In this document: piece by piece, positions 1 through 8,799 of the stretch
Layout of the letters: every line of letters starts with the position of its first letter
How positions within the stretch are numbered: position 1 is the stretch's first letter
Assembly: GCF_000701505.1 (NCBI RefSeq)
Contig: NZ_JNJB01000016.1
Location: 61,864 to 125,863, forward strand
Length of the DNA stretch: 64,000 bases
Source of the DNA: Dyadobacter crusticola DSM 16708
GTDB lineage: Bacteria; Bacteroidota; Bacteroidia; Cytophagales; Spirosomataceae
Reading direction: 5' to 3'
Position numbers and translations under genes: made by a program
The notes under the pieces: generated by a model
Told to the model about the DNA's origin: nothing
What the model saw: only the letters and a program-made list of their open reading frames with translations
Databases searched by the model: none

Positions 1-600
1 GAATTTGCATTCTATGGAAAAGGCCGCGATGATGGGAAGGAAGGCGGAGAGCATTCAGCTATTTTTTACAAAAAAGACCGTTTTAAACTTTTAAAATCAG
101 GTGATTTCTGGTTGAGTGAAACACCGGACAAACCTGGGAAAGGCTGGGACGCTACCTGCTGCAACCGGATTTGCTCCTGGGGCAAGTTCCAGGATCTCGA
201 AACGAAAAAGGAGTTCTTCTTTTTCAATGTGCATTTTGATCACCAGGGCGTGGAAGCGCGGAAACAGTCGGGCCAATTGATGGTGAAAAAAATCAATGAA
301 ATTGCAGGCAAATCGACCGTGATCCTGACAGGCGATTTTAACTCAACACCTGACACAGAGCAGATCAAAGCAATTCAGGGAATTCTGGGCGATGCACATG
401 AGGTAACCAAACAGCCTCCTTACGGACCTGAAGGCACCTTCAACAGCTTCAAGTTCGACGCCAAAATGGAAAATCGCATTGACTATATTTTTGTAAGCAA
501 GAATGTGGATGTACTGAAATACGGCGTTCTGACAGATGCCAAAGAACAACGTTACCCTTCTGATCACCAGCCCGTGGTCATTAAGGCGCTTATCAAATAG
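1..600 (+). CDS. Endonuclease/exonuclease/phosphatase family protein, 3' part
   Basis: The reading frame is open from the first base, so the gene is cut by the window edge and only about 199 C-terminal residues are present. Seen: the GDFNSTP motif near the middle and a terminal SDHQPV motif, both hallmarks of the EEP (DNase I-like) fold, where Asp/Asn and the final Asp-His pair bind metal and phosphate. Family members cleave phosphodiester or phosphate esters; the substrate here cannot be told, and secreted nuclease or sugar-phosphate hydrolase are both possible. A TTG at 112 could mimic a start, but residues before it (for example HSAIFYKKDRF) also fit the family, so the true start lies upstream. 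A strong terminator follows. Confidence 0.85.
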   Translation, partial: EFAFYGKGRDDGKEGGEHSAIFYKKDRFKLLKSGDFWLSETPDKPGKGWDATCCNRICSWGKFQDLETKKEFFFFNVHFDHQGVEARKQSGQLMVKKINEIAGKSTVILTGDFNSTPDTEQIKAIQGILGDAHEVTKQPPYGPEGTFNSFKFDAKMENRIDYIFVSKNVDVLKYGVLTDAKEQRYPSDHQPVVIKALIK

Positions 601-620
601 TTGATTGAAGCATGTATGAA

Positions 621-657
621 AGTTGGGCGTGGTGACAAACTGCGCCCAACTTTTTTT
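621..657 (+). terminator. Rho-independent terminator
   Basis: A perfect 9-bp stem (AGTTGGGCG / CGCCCAACT) with a 13-nt loop is followed by a run of seven T. It lies 20 bp after the stop of the endonuclease-family gene. Confidence 0.85.
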
Positions 658-690
658 CGTTAAATTGAGGACGAACGTCAGTCCACATCC

Positions 691-1368
691 ATGCACAAAA
701 CTTTACTGTCTTTTCTCTTCATTCTCGCCGCTCAGATTGCTTGCTTTTCCCAGAGTGTAAAGATCAGTATCGTCTCCCCCCGCATTTTAAATGACCGCCG
801 TGCTATCCTGCTGACGCGTGAGAAAGGATTTGCAGCCATCGTGCATTCCATTCAGCTTGGGTTCGACACGACGCACCTGAAAATGGACAAAAGTCTCCTG
901 CCCGACTTGTACCAGCTGCAAGTCTCACAGCTGAAAGGCGCGCTCACCTTCTTCTTCGAACCGGGTACGGTCATTCGGCTGGATACCGGCAATGTTTCGA
1001 GGTCCCCGGTTACCAACTCACGCAGCAACCGGGAGTGGCAGCTTTTTAACGACAGCATCCAAAAACCTTCTGATCTGCGGGCCAATCAATGGGTTTTGGA
1101 AGAAGCCCGTGCACGGAAGAAAAATCAGCCGGATAGTGTACAGTACTGGCTTGAAAAACAACGTATCGAAAGAGCGGAATTACTTGCGGAAACTGCTGCG
1201 TTTATTCGCAGCCATCCACAGTCTTATGTAAGTCTTTACCTCCTGAAAATCAACTGGTATGCCTTCAAAAACCTGGGCTTGCTAGAACTGCTGGACAAGT
1301 CACTTTCCACACACCGCAACTACGCTTTTCTGAGGGCCAAAAAGCAGGAATATTCCGGTTCCAGGTAG
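691..1368 (+). CDS. Secreted hypothetical protein, DUF4369-like
   Basis: 225 residues beginning with a clear signal peptide (hydrophobic stretch ending at about CFSQS, residues 1-20), so exported. The following 100 residues resemble the beta-rich DUF4369 domain that in Bacteroidota usually precedes a thioredoxin domain: short strands with LPDLYQLQV and a hydrophobic FFFEPGTVIRL strand. The usual C-terminal thioredoxin fold with CxxC is absent; instead there is a helical, charged tail. It may be a stand-alone relative of those cell-envelope redox proteins. It stands alone between a terminator and the next small gene. Function unknown. Confidence 0.6.
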   Translation: MHKTLLSFLFILAAQIACFSQSVKISIVSPRILNDRRAILLTREKGFAAIVHSIQLGFDTTHLKMDKSLLPDLYQLQVSQLKGALTFFFEPGTVIRLDTGNVSRSPVTNSRSNREWQLFNDSIQKPSDLRANQWVLEEARARKKNQPDSVQYWLEKQRIERAELLAETAAFIRSHPQSYVSLYLLKINWYAFKNLGLLELLDKSLSTHRNYAFLRAKKQEYSGSR

Positions 1369-1481
1369 CGGGTCCATTTATTAAATTTTTCGCGCTCGTT
1401 TTCACAAGACTCCTTCTGGTATGTTTTTAGTAATAGTTCGGTTACTAATATTCTGTTTTGTAAAACTAATTCTAGTATGCT

Positions 1482-1796
1482 ATGAAACTTGAAACCGACA
1501 GGAAGCCAGTAATTACACTGAGTAATGAAAGCTTCAAACATTATCTTCTACAAAGGTACGGTGCCAATTCTGACGAGTCCTGGCGGAAGCTTTTCCACGT
1601 CTCTCAGGAGCTTATTTCACCAGATACCTGGATCAAACTATATAACCGCGCAAAAGCAGACCTTGAAAGTTCCGGCGGCTGCATTACCGGCTACGAAGTA
1701 GTTGACGATGAGCTCGTCAGCCACGAGGCAATAGGCGCTTACTGGCCCGGAAACTGTATGTGGGTAATGCAGTTCGAGCACGAACAATCGAACTAG
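1482..1796 (+). CDS. Small hypothetical protein
   Basis: 104 residues, no signal peptide and no membrane segment. The product is mixed alpha/beta with many charged residues and ends near a CMWVMQFEHE segment. I do not recognise a family. The codon use looks like that of neighbouring genes and the frame is closed by a terminator 33 bp downstream, which supports a real single-gene transcript. The preceding about 110 bp are AT-rich and probably hold the promoter. Confidence 0.55.
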   Translation: MKLETDRKPVITLSNESFKHYLLQRYGANSDESWRKLFHVSQELISPDTWIKLYNRAKADLESSGGCITGYEVVDDELVSHEAIGAYWPGNCMWVMQFEHEQSN

Positions 1797-1828
1797 CATG
1801 GTTTGCGCGACCAGTTTACATTTAGATT

Positions 1829-1862
1829 AACGGGCTGCTGTGGTTACAGCGGCCCGTTTTGT
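1829..1862 (+). terminator. Terminator between convergent genes
   Basis: Stem CGGGCTGCTGT / ACAGCGGCCCG (one G-T pair) with a 4-nt loop, followed by TTTTG on the plus strand; AA precedes the stem. It lies between the small plus-strand gene and the minus-strand UvrA-like gene and may serve both. Confidence 0.75.
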
Positions 1863-1866
1863 TTGA

Positions 1867-4131
1867 TCAGCTTACAGGCACCGCCGCTTTGAGGTACTTG
1901 CTTGTAATGGATCCCTCTGCATTCAGCAGTTGCAGCGGGGTACCTTCAAACACCACTTTCCCTCCTTTCGTACCGCCGTCAGGTCCCAAGTCGATGATCC
2001 AGTCTGCATTTTTGATTACATCGAGGTTATGTTCAATTACTACCATCGTATTCCCGCCATCGACCAATCTATTCATGATCGAGAGCAAATGCGTGATGTC
2101 CGACATATGCAAGCCGGTGGTCGGTTCGTCGAGCACATATACGCCGCTGCTCTTGTGAAGCTCACTGGCAAGCTTGATCCGCTGGCATTCACCGCCGGAC
2201 AATGTACTCAGCGGCTGTCCCAGAGTGAGATATCCAAGCCCTACATCGCGCATTGCGTGCAGTTTATTCAGGATCTCTTTCTGTTCAAAATAATCCAGAG
2301 ACTGCTGAACGGTCAATTCCAGTACATCTGAAATCGATTTCCCGTTGAGCTTATAAGCGAGTACTTCTTCTTTGAAGCGTTTTCCTTCGCAGATCTCGCA
2401 AGGGGTCTTGATACCGTCGAGAAAGGCCAGATCAGTGTAGATCACCCCTAGTCCCTGGCAATTTTCGCAGGCGCCCTGTGAGTTGAAGCTAAACAGCGAC
2501 GCACTCACCCCATTTGCTTTCGCGAATGCTTTTCTGACATCGTCCATTACGCCGGTGTAAGTGGCAGGATTCGACCGTGTGGAAGTACCTACCGCCGACT
2601 GATCGATCACGATTGCCTTGGGATGTTGTTTTAAAAAAACATGGTTGATAAGCGAACTCTTGCCCGACCCGGCTACCCCCGTGACCACAGTCAGCACACC
2701 CACCGGAATATTGACATTCACGTGGTGCAGGTTATTTACATTGGCATTAATAATCGGCAGCTGGCCCGAGGGTTTGCGGGTATTTTGTTTTAATGGCAAA
2801 GATTGTTTGATGTGGCGGCCTGTGAGCGTATCTGCCTGGGTGAGCTCGCTGAAAGTTCCTTCAAAAACAATCTCACCTCCGGCAGTACCCGCGCGCGGGC
2901 CCACGTCTACAATATGATCTGCAACTTTGATCACGTCTGGATCGTGCTCTACAACGATCACCGTATTCCCCTTATCACGGAGCTTGCCGAGGAGCTCGGT
3001 AAGCCTGTGTACGTCGCGCGGATGCAGGCCCACGCTCGGCTCGTCGAAGATGTACATCACATCAATGAGGCTGCTGCTCAGGTGCTTCACCATCTTGACA
3101 CGCTGCGATTCGCCGCCGGAGAGTGTGGTTGTTTCCCGGTCGAGGCTCAGGTATTCGAGACCAATATCGACCAAGTGCCCCAGCCGCTCCGTCAATGTGG
3201 CGACCATAGAGGCGGCAAGCGGATCATTGATGGAACGGATCAATTCCAGAAGCTCAGAAACTTCCATGGACGACATTTCCGCAATATTCTTCCCTGCAAT
3301 TCGGCAGCTTAGCGCCGCCTGGCTGAGACGCGCGCCTTTACAGGCCGGGCACGGGCCGAGCGCAATGTAGGGCGCCACCATCTTCTGCGTGCGTTCCGAC
3401 AGGGTTTTAATATCCCTTTTGATATATGATTTCTCAAATTTCTCAATAACCCCCATGTAAGTGGCATTCATCGTGCTGCCGCCCACCTGCAACTTGTACT
3501 TCATGTTTTTCCCATAAAGCAGCAGATCCATTTCCTCCTTTGTGAAATCGGAGAGCTTCTTGTCATTATCGAAAAAGCCGGAGCTTGCATAGCTGCTTTT
3601 TTCCCAGGTAGCAAAAACAGGCACCTGCACTGCACCTTCATTCAGCGACTTATTCATGTCCAGGAAGGAGTCAGCCACCACGCCCATCTTTTTTCCCAAA
3701 CCATTACACTCCGGGCACATTCCCTGCGGGTCGTTGAAAGAGAATGCATTGGAGTTGCCAATATGGGGTTCGCCGATCCTGGAAAACAGCAGGCGCAAAA
3801 CGGGAGAGATATCGGTGATAGTACCCATTGTTGAATGCGAATTACCTCCCAGCCTGCGCTGGTCCACGACAATTGCCATACTCAGGTTTTCAATTGCATC
3901 GGCATGGGGCTGCGCACACTTCGGAAGGAAATTCCGGATAAACATGCTGAAATTCTCATTCAGCTGGCGCTGGGCCTCCGTGGCGATCGTATCAAAAACA
4001 ATGGAGGATTTGCCTGAACCCGACACGCCTGTAAAAATGGTGATCTTCCGTTTGGGAACACGCAGCGATACATTTTTCAGATTGTTCTCACGCGCACCGC
4101 GGATCTCGATGTACTCCTGATTTCTGCTCAT
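1867..4131 (-). CDS. Short UvrA-like ABC ATPase (excinuclease subunit A paralogue)
   Basis: 754 residues, against about 940 for housekeeping UvrA. Two ABC ATPase modules are seen: Walker A GVSGSGKSS near residue 35 and GVAGSGKSS near 490, ABC signatures LSGGESQR and LSGGECQR, and ATPase DEP motifs (FDEPSVGLHP, LDEPTTGLH). Zinc-binding Cys pairs (CPECNGLG, CPACKGARL, CENCQGLG, CEICEGKRF) are present. The shorter length fits the UvrA paralogues that lack the UvrB-binding region and are linked to DNA-binding-drug tolerance rather than standard repair. No uvrB or uvrC is adjacent. It is transcribed alone, with a promoter in the divergent region 4132-4279. The exact role is inference; the family assignment is firm. 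Confidence 0.93.
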   Translation of the reverse strand: MSRNQEYIEIRGARENNLKNVSLRVPKRKITIFTGVSGSGKSSIVFDTIATEAQRQLNENFSMFIRNFLPKCAQPHADAIENLSMAIVVDQRRLGGNSHSTMGTITDISPVLRLLFSRIGEPHIGNSNAFSFNDPQGMCPECNGLGKKMGVVADSFLDMNKSLNEGAVQVPVFATWEKSSYASSGFFDNDKKLSDFTKEEMDLLLYGKNMKYKLQVGGSTMNATYMGVIEKFEKSYIKRDIKTLSERTQKMVAPYIALGPCPACKGARLSQAALSCRIAGKNIAEMSSMEVSELLELIRSINDPLAASMVATLTERLGHLVDIGLEYLSLDRETTTLSGGESQRVKMVKHLSSSLIDVMYIFDEPSVGLHPRDVHRLTELLGKLRDKGNTVIVVEHDPDVIKVADHIVDVGPRAGTAGGEIVFEGTFSELTQADTLTGRHIKQSLPLKQNTRKPSGQLPIINANVNNLHHVNVNIPVGVLTVVTGVAGSGKSSLINHVFLKQHPKAIVIDQSAVGTSTRSNPATYTGVMDDVRKAFAKANGVSASLFSFNSQGACENCQGLGVIYTDLAFLDGIKTPCEICEGKRFKEEVLAYKLNGKSISDVLELTVQQSLDYFEQKEILNKLHAMRDVGLGYLTLGQPLSTLSGGECQRIKLASELHKSSGVYVLDEPTTGLHMSDITHLLSIMNRLVDGGNTMVVIEHNLDVIKNADWIIDLGPDGGTKGGKVVFEGTPLQLLNAEGSITSKYLKAAVPVS

Positions 4132-4279
4132 AGGAATGGACTGGCTGTTGATTATTCAAAATTATTTGAACCCGCGAATTTGAAGTACAACCTTTCCGAT
4201 ATTTTATCGCCTCTTTGATTTGGATGTGTGATCACTCCCTACACCGGACCACAACCATTCAATCTTTCAATCCGAAACA

Positions 4280-5521
4280 ATGAGAAAGTCACTTGCCTTC
4301 CTGGCGTTTTTGTTTGCACACCTTTCGGTAAATGGCCAGGATAATATCCGTACAGAAATCTATCAGGAAGCCGATACATTGCGAAAGCAGCTTTTCATTG
4401 ACCGCTATCAAAACGTTTTCATGACCAAAGTACCAACACGGCACATGTTGAAAGCTGCTGCTGTGAGTTCGGATATACAGGGTACCGGGATCAACATCGG
4501 GTATGAATACAAGCTGCTTCCCTCTTTGTCGCTCGAAGCATCTGTTTATTCCCAGCTGAGTTACGAAAATGCAAGTCTTGCTGAAAGGCTCGTGCATTTA
4601 AATCAAAACAATGTAAACATCTACGGAAATGTAAAAGCCCGCTGGTTTCACAACATGAACAAAAGGATTGCAAACGGGCTTCATGCAAACAATTTCAGCG
4701 GGACTTACTTTGGGTTCAGCTATGAACAATCCATTTACAAAACCTCTCCAAACAGCCAAAGTGTAAGCAGACTGGGGTTACTGTATGGATTTCAAAGCCG
4801 TTTTTTCAACAACGGGTACATAGACTTTGCCCTCGGGCTCTTTCAAAAGTCTCATGTCCAGTTCACGTCCTATGAATATCAAAATCAGTTTGATGTCAGA
4901 AACTTTGTATTAGGTACTCAGGCTAACATCGGCATTGCATTAGGTGATTGGAAAAGAACCTCCGCGGGTCCGATCTGCGACGTGATACTGTGCGACGAAT
5001 CCGTACAAGACCAGTGGAAAGTCGAAATGCCCAACTTGTCTGTCGGCTGGTTACAGCAATCCCTCCGCGGCGGCATCGCTTATGAAAGAAGGATCGGTAT
5101 TGCGCCGCTTTCGGTACAAGGCAACCTCAATGCGTACTTCTTCAATTTGCGATCACCCAACATCCATCAGGAACGCCACTCAGTTATCAGCACCAGTCTT
5201 GAAGTGCGTTATTATTTCCTGCAAAGAATGATGATGAGAAAAGGAAAAGCAGGTAACAACCTTTCTGGTCTTTACACCGCATTAAAAGGTGGATACGAAA
5301 TCTTCAATGCAAAATCCAGCAATACGTTTGCCTCGCAAAGCCAATTTACAAGCCATGACCTGAGCGCCGGGCTTGCCTTGGGCTATCAGCAGCGCCTGTT
5401 CAAAAGGATTTATTTCGATGCTTCCGTTTTCTACGTAAAACCCTTTCAAACAACCCACCGCATTCCAGGCGGTCACCGACCGTACCTTGGGTCGAAAATA
5501 GCGGTTGGGTTTACCTTTTGA
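4280..5521 (+). CDS. Outer-membrane beta-barrel protein, unknown role
   Basis: 413 residues with an N-terminal signal peptide (MRKSLAFLAFLFAHLSVNGQ) and alternating amphipathic strands rich in aromatic residues, ending in VGFTF with the C-terminal Phe typical of outer-membrane barrels. About 16-18 strand-like segments can be traced by eye. No plug domain and no carboxypeptidase-like extension, so not a TonB-dependent receptor. It could be a porin or a structural barrel; substrate unknown. Single gene, divergent from the UvrA-like gene. Confidence 0.65.
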   Translation: MRKSLAFLAFLFAHLSVNGQDNIRTEIYQEADTLRKQLFIDRYQNVFMTKVPTRHMLKAAAVSSDIQGTGINIGYEYKLLPSLSLEASVYSQLSYENASLAERLVHLNQNNVNIYGNVKARWFHNMNKRIANGLHANNFSGTYFGFSYEQSIYKTSPNSQSVSRLGLLYGFQSRFFNNGYIDFALGLFQKSHVQFTSYEYQNQFDVRNFVLGTQANIGIALGDWKRTSAGPICDVILCDESVQDQWKVEMPNLSVGWLQQSLRGGIAYERRIGIAPLSVQGNLNAYFFNLRSPNIHQERHSVISTSLEVRYYFLQRMMMRKGKAGNNLSGLYTALKGGYEIFNAKSSNTFASQSQFTSHDLSAGLALGYQQRLFKRIYFDASVFYVKPFQTTHRIPGGHRPYLGSKIAVGFTF

Positions 5522-5711
5522 TTCAACAGGTATCTGATATTCTTCTCCCCTACTCTGCACCTCGCTACCTTACGCAACACGAAGACTTCACCAGTCCATT
5601 CCGGGCTGGTAAGGTCTTTGCATAGACATACGCAATCCAAATTATACAACCGGCGAAAATCGTGGAAGTGTAAGTCTGTTGGTTCGGTATGTTGTGTTTA
5701 AATCGTTTCAA

Positions 5712-7007
5712 ATGAAGAAAGTCAAGTATACCATTTCGCTCCTGAAAGAGACCTTTTCAGAGTTTTCGAATGATAATGTACTCAAACTGAGCGCCGCGTT
5801 ATCTTATTACACTGTCTTTTCGCTGGCGCCGATGTTGTTGCTGATCATCTCCATTGTCAGCTTCTTCTTTGGCAGGGAGGCTTTTGAAGGTGAGCTTTAT
5901 GGACAAATTCAAGGTTTGTTGGGGAAAGAAGCCGCCGTTCAGATCCAGCAACTGATCAAAAATGCCGCGATCACTGACAAGTCAACCACAGCGGCGATCA
6001 TCGGTGGTGTAACCCTGTTGATAGGTGCGACCGGGGTATTCGCTGAAATACAGGATTCCATCAATTACATCTGGGCGATCAAGTCCAAGCCGAAGAAAGG
6101 CTGGCTGCAATATTTGAAAAACAGGCTTTTATCATTCTCGCTGATTGTAACCCTCGGCTTTCTGCTGGTCGTAACCCTCGGTGTAAACACCGCGGTAGAT
6201 TTGTTGAGCGCACGACTGGAACGCTACTTTTCAGACGTTTCCGTTGTGTTTTTTTCAATCCTGAACGTAGGGTTGGTGCTGATGATCATTACGGCGCTTT
6301 TCTCGGTTGTGTTCAAAGTTTTACCTGACGGGCACGTGCGTTGGAAAGAGTGCCTGATCGGCGCCGCATTTACATCCGTACTTTTTGCAATCGGTAAGTT
6401 CGGGATCAGTTTTTACCTGGGCAGCTCAGATCTGGGCGCGACTTACGGCGCATCTGCATCCATTGTTATTCTGCTATCCTGGATCTATTATTCTTCGATT
6501 ATCCTCTACTTTGGCGCTGAGTTCACAAAGGTTTTTGCTAGGTCCGACGGTCACGAAATCCGGCCGAACGAACATGCCGTGCTGCTGGTGCGACAGGAGA
6601 TCCAGCAGCCTGTACCCGGCCAACCGGTTGAGTCGGGAGTAGCACAAAAAGAAAGTTCAGGCATTCACCTGGACCCGGTTGCCGCCAAAAACAAGCTTTT
6701 TGACACGGTTTCGAACTTTATCGATGAAAAGCTGAACGCAATACGGGCCGAAGTTTATGGCCGCGTTTCAAACATGGCATCCCCGGCTGTGTACTACCTG
6801 CTTGCCGCAGTGATCGGTCTTTGTATCACGATCACGATCCTGCTGGTAGTGGGCCAGCTGCTGAACCGCTGGCTGGATAGTGATTACTTGGGTTATTTGA
6901 TTTTGCTTGGCTTTGTAATCCTGCTCCTTGCGCTGCATCTTGCATTGAAAAACAAGATCCGCGACCTGATCAGCAAGGTACTTTTCAAGCTTAGCAAGGA
7001 AAGCTGA
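5712..7007 (+). CDS. YihY/BrkB-family inner-membrane protein
   Basis: About 431 residues from an ATG at 5712; a TTG 11 codons earlier is possible but gives an unlikely N-terminus. The start KLSAALSYYTVFSLAPMLLL and the later GATGVFAEIQDSINYIW are signatures of the YihY (old name RNase BN) family of six-helix inner-membrane proteins. The C-terminal 120 residues (after about 290) are an extra segment with two more hydrophobic helices, longer than typical YihY. The family's biochemical role is unsettled; the former RNase BN label came from misassigned data. Monocistronic, with no obvious partner next to it. Confidence 0.88.
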   Translation: MKKVKYTISLLKETFSEFSNDNVLKLSAALSYYTVFSLAPMLLLIISIVSFFFGREAFEGELYGQIQGLLGKEAAVQIQQLIKNAAITDKSTTAAIIGGVTLLIGATGVFAEIQDSINYIWAIKSKPKKGWLQYLKNRLLSFSLIVTLGFLLVVTLGVNTAVDLLSARLERYFSDVSVVFFSILNVGLVLMIITALFSVVFKVLPDGHVRWKECLIGAAFTSVLFAIGKFGISFYLGSSDLGATYGASASIVILLSWIYYSSIILYFGAEFTKVFARSDGHEIRPNEHAVLLVRQEIQQPVPGQPVESGVAQKESSGIHLDPVAAKNKLFDTVSNFIDEKLNAIRAEVYGRVSNMASPAVYYLLAAVIGLCITITILLVVGQLLNRWLDSDYLGYLILLGFVILLLALHLALKNKIRDLISKVLFKLSKES

Positions 7008-7041
7008 AACGCACAGCTACGCAGCAACTATACTCCTGCAC

Positions 7042-7150
7042 ATTGAATCTCACGGGAAGCTCGACTTTAAATGCAACCGCCCGGCCATTCTGCATTGCAG
7101 GTGTCCGGGCGGGCATATTTAATAGCGCGAACAGCTTTCGCGTTTAGCTG
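7042..7150 (-). pseudogene. Remnant of a TonB C-terminal domain, frameshifted
   Basis: Translating the minus strand of this apparently empty gap gives LNAKAVRAIK in one frame (about 7150-7117) and then, shifted by one base, MPARTPAMQNGRAVAFKVEL and PVRF (7116-7042). Together they match the TonB C-terminal pattern (EAxRxIKxMPxWTPxxQNGRxVxVKxxLPVxF). Only this end of the domain survives, and the frameshift lies at about 7116. No start codon or transmembrane anchor is present. It is a decayed fragment, perhaps left by a deletion next to the sugar dehydrogenase gene. Confidence 0.7.
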
Positions 7151-7244
7151 TGTCTGATGCTGGCGCACAATGCTATCTCATCGTCAGACCACTAGCAAAC
7201 CTCTTAGTAACAATCCAAACTAGTACCCAGCCGGATTCACGCTG

Positions 7245-8726
7245 CTAGTGTTTGTAAGTAAATTCAAGAATAGCGCCCTGCTCCGCCGACTCTTCGGGGT
7301 TCTCGCCGGAAGGACCTGATGTCACCTGAGATTTGTCCGTCACCACGTAGATTTTCGTTCCGTCGGCAGATACTGCCACATCGCGGTACCGTACCTTATT
7401 CATAAAATAATCTTTTTCTTCCTCCACTACGGTACCTGCTGCATTCAGTTTCAAACGCACGATTTTACCTTTTTTAAGCGAAGTAATCAGGAGTGAATTC
7501 TTCCATCCCGGAATGGCGTCCGAAGTGTACGCCGCAATCCCCGAAGGTGCGAGTGCAGGCCATTCCGGGCTCTTCTTTCCCGCCCGGATCGTGTCGGCGA
7601 ATGCAAGAAGCTGCTTGTTATCTGTTGCGTAAAAACTTTTGATCGGCGGCTCAAAGTTTTTCAGCTTCGCGGCATTTGCCTGCTCGTTTTCGATGTATGG
7701 ATAGGTGGTGTTCCATTTGCCAGGCAGCTTGTCTTTGTCGGTCACGCCGGCAGAAAGTCCGTTGTAATTTCCATCTGGCAAACCGATGATAAGCGGATGA
7801 CCATAGTTTTTGCCGCCTTTGATGATATTGATCTCATCATCGGAAAACGGCCCGTGCTCTGAAGAGTAAATCACAGGCTGGCCATTGATCTCCATCGTAG
7901 CCAAACCTTGTGGATTGCGGTGGCCAAGTGACCAAACCGCATTTTGTTTGCTCTTGCGGTTGAATGGATTGTCGTTGGGGATCCAGGCTTCATCCTTTTC
8001 ACTATCCTGGTCAGGTTCTGTGTTAAAGCGCAGCATTTTACCTTCGTAAATATCCTGCTCCTGTGCGTGATTGGCGCGCTCTGCATTTTTAAACTGTCCA
8101 GCCCCCATATCTCCCACAGAATAGAAAAGATACTCTTTTCCATTCACAGCCGAGATCAGCAGCCGGCCGCCATTGTGATCATTACTGCCGGGAATGACAT
8201 CGCAAATTGTTTCAGGATTTTGTAGCTTCTGCCCCTGCGGGTCGTAGGTGCATCTGACGATTTTGGTCTTGTAATGATAACCGTGGTCTTTGGGATCCTG
8301 TCCGTCCCCGGGCCGGTCTTTACCCTCAAAATCATAAACAAACGCGAGGTAAACGAATGGTTTTCCTTTCAGCAGCATCGGGTGCAGCGCCATTCCCATT
8401 AAGCCACCCTGCGGCAGCGGTTTTCCGCCGTCGATGGAATCGTTCACCTTATCGTAGTTGGGGAAAGTCTTCGCGGTGCTGAGGTTAATAAGTACCTCCT
8501 TGTTCCCGCTCGCCGGATCAATCCGGAGCAAGCGGTACTCTTTGGATTCGGTTACCCAAAGATGCTGGTCGGGACCAAAAACAATCTCCCAGGGATCGGA
8601 AGTGCCTTTGGCGATAATCTTTTTCTCAAATTGCTCTTGTCCTGCTTCCTGCGCGATACTGAGCGCAGCAGGAATAAAACAGCAGGATACCAGCACATAT
8701 AATCGTAAACTCTTTGAAAATAACAT
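7245..8726 (-). CDS. PQQ-dependent sugar dehydrogenase, soluble type
   Basis: 493 residues with a signal peptide (cleavage near ALSIAQE), so periplasmic. Sequence signatures of soluble quinoprotein glucose/aldose dehydrogenases are plain: DPWEIVFGPDQHLWVTE at the start of the propeller, GSNDHNGGRL (the His expected to act as base), LGHRNPQGLA (Arg-Asn at the PQQ site), SSEHGPFSDDEINII, and GGKNYGHPL. The fold is a six-bladed beta-propeller that oxidises sugars and passes electrons to a cytochrome or quinone. PQQ synthesis genes are not in the window, so the cofactor may be scavenged. A dihaem cytochrome lies 18 kb away, without evident link. Specific substrate not deducible. Confidence 0.93.
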   Translation of the reverse strand: MLFSKSLRLYVLVSCCFIPAALSIAQEAGQEQFEKKIIAKGTSDPWEIVFGPDQHLWVTESKEYRLLRIDPASGNKEVLINLSTAKTFPNYDKVNDSIDGGKPLPQGGLMGMALHPMLLKGKPFVYLAFVYDFEGKDRPGDGQDPKDHGYHYKTKIVRCTYDPQGQKLQNPETICDVIPGSNDHNGGRLLISAVNGKEYLFYSVGDMGAGQFKNAERANHAQEQDIYEGKMLRFNTEPDQDSEKDEAWIPNDNPFNRKSKQNAVWSLGHRNPQGLATMEINGQPVIYSSEHGPFSDDEINIIKGGKNYGHPLIIGLPDGNYNGLSAGVTDKDKLPGKWNTTYPYIENEQANAAKLKNFEPPIKSFYATDNKQLLAFADTIRAGKKSPEWPALAPSGIAAYTSDAIPGWKNSLLITSLKKGKIVRLKLNAAGTVVEEEKDYFMNKVRYRDVAVSADGTKIYVVTDKSQVTSGPSGENPEESAEQGAILEFTYKH

Positions 8727-8799
8727 AGGTCAATAGCTGAAAATACAGATTGGAACAACCGATCCGTCAGCTAAGTAAAACTATGCCAAAGTTGACCTG

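Noticed and set aside
2803..3370. Long plus-strand open frames opposite the UvrA-like gene
   Set aside because: They are antisense to a well-supported ABC ATPase and their products have no family features.
5582..5618. Hairpin AAGACTTCACCAG / CTGGTAAGGTCTT after the barrel gene
   Set aside because: Two mismatches and no T-run; not convincing as a terminator.
5712..7007. Ribonuclease BN
   Set aside because: The YihY family is an integral membrane protein family; the RNase BN name was a misassignment.
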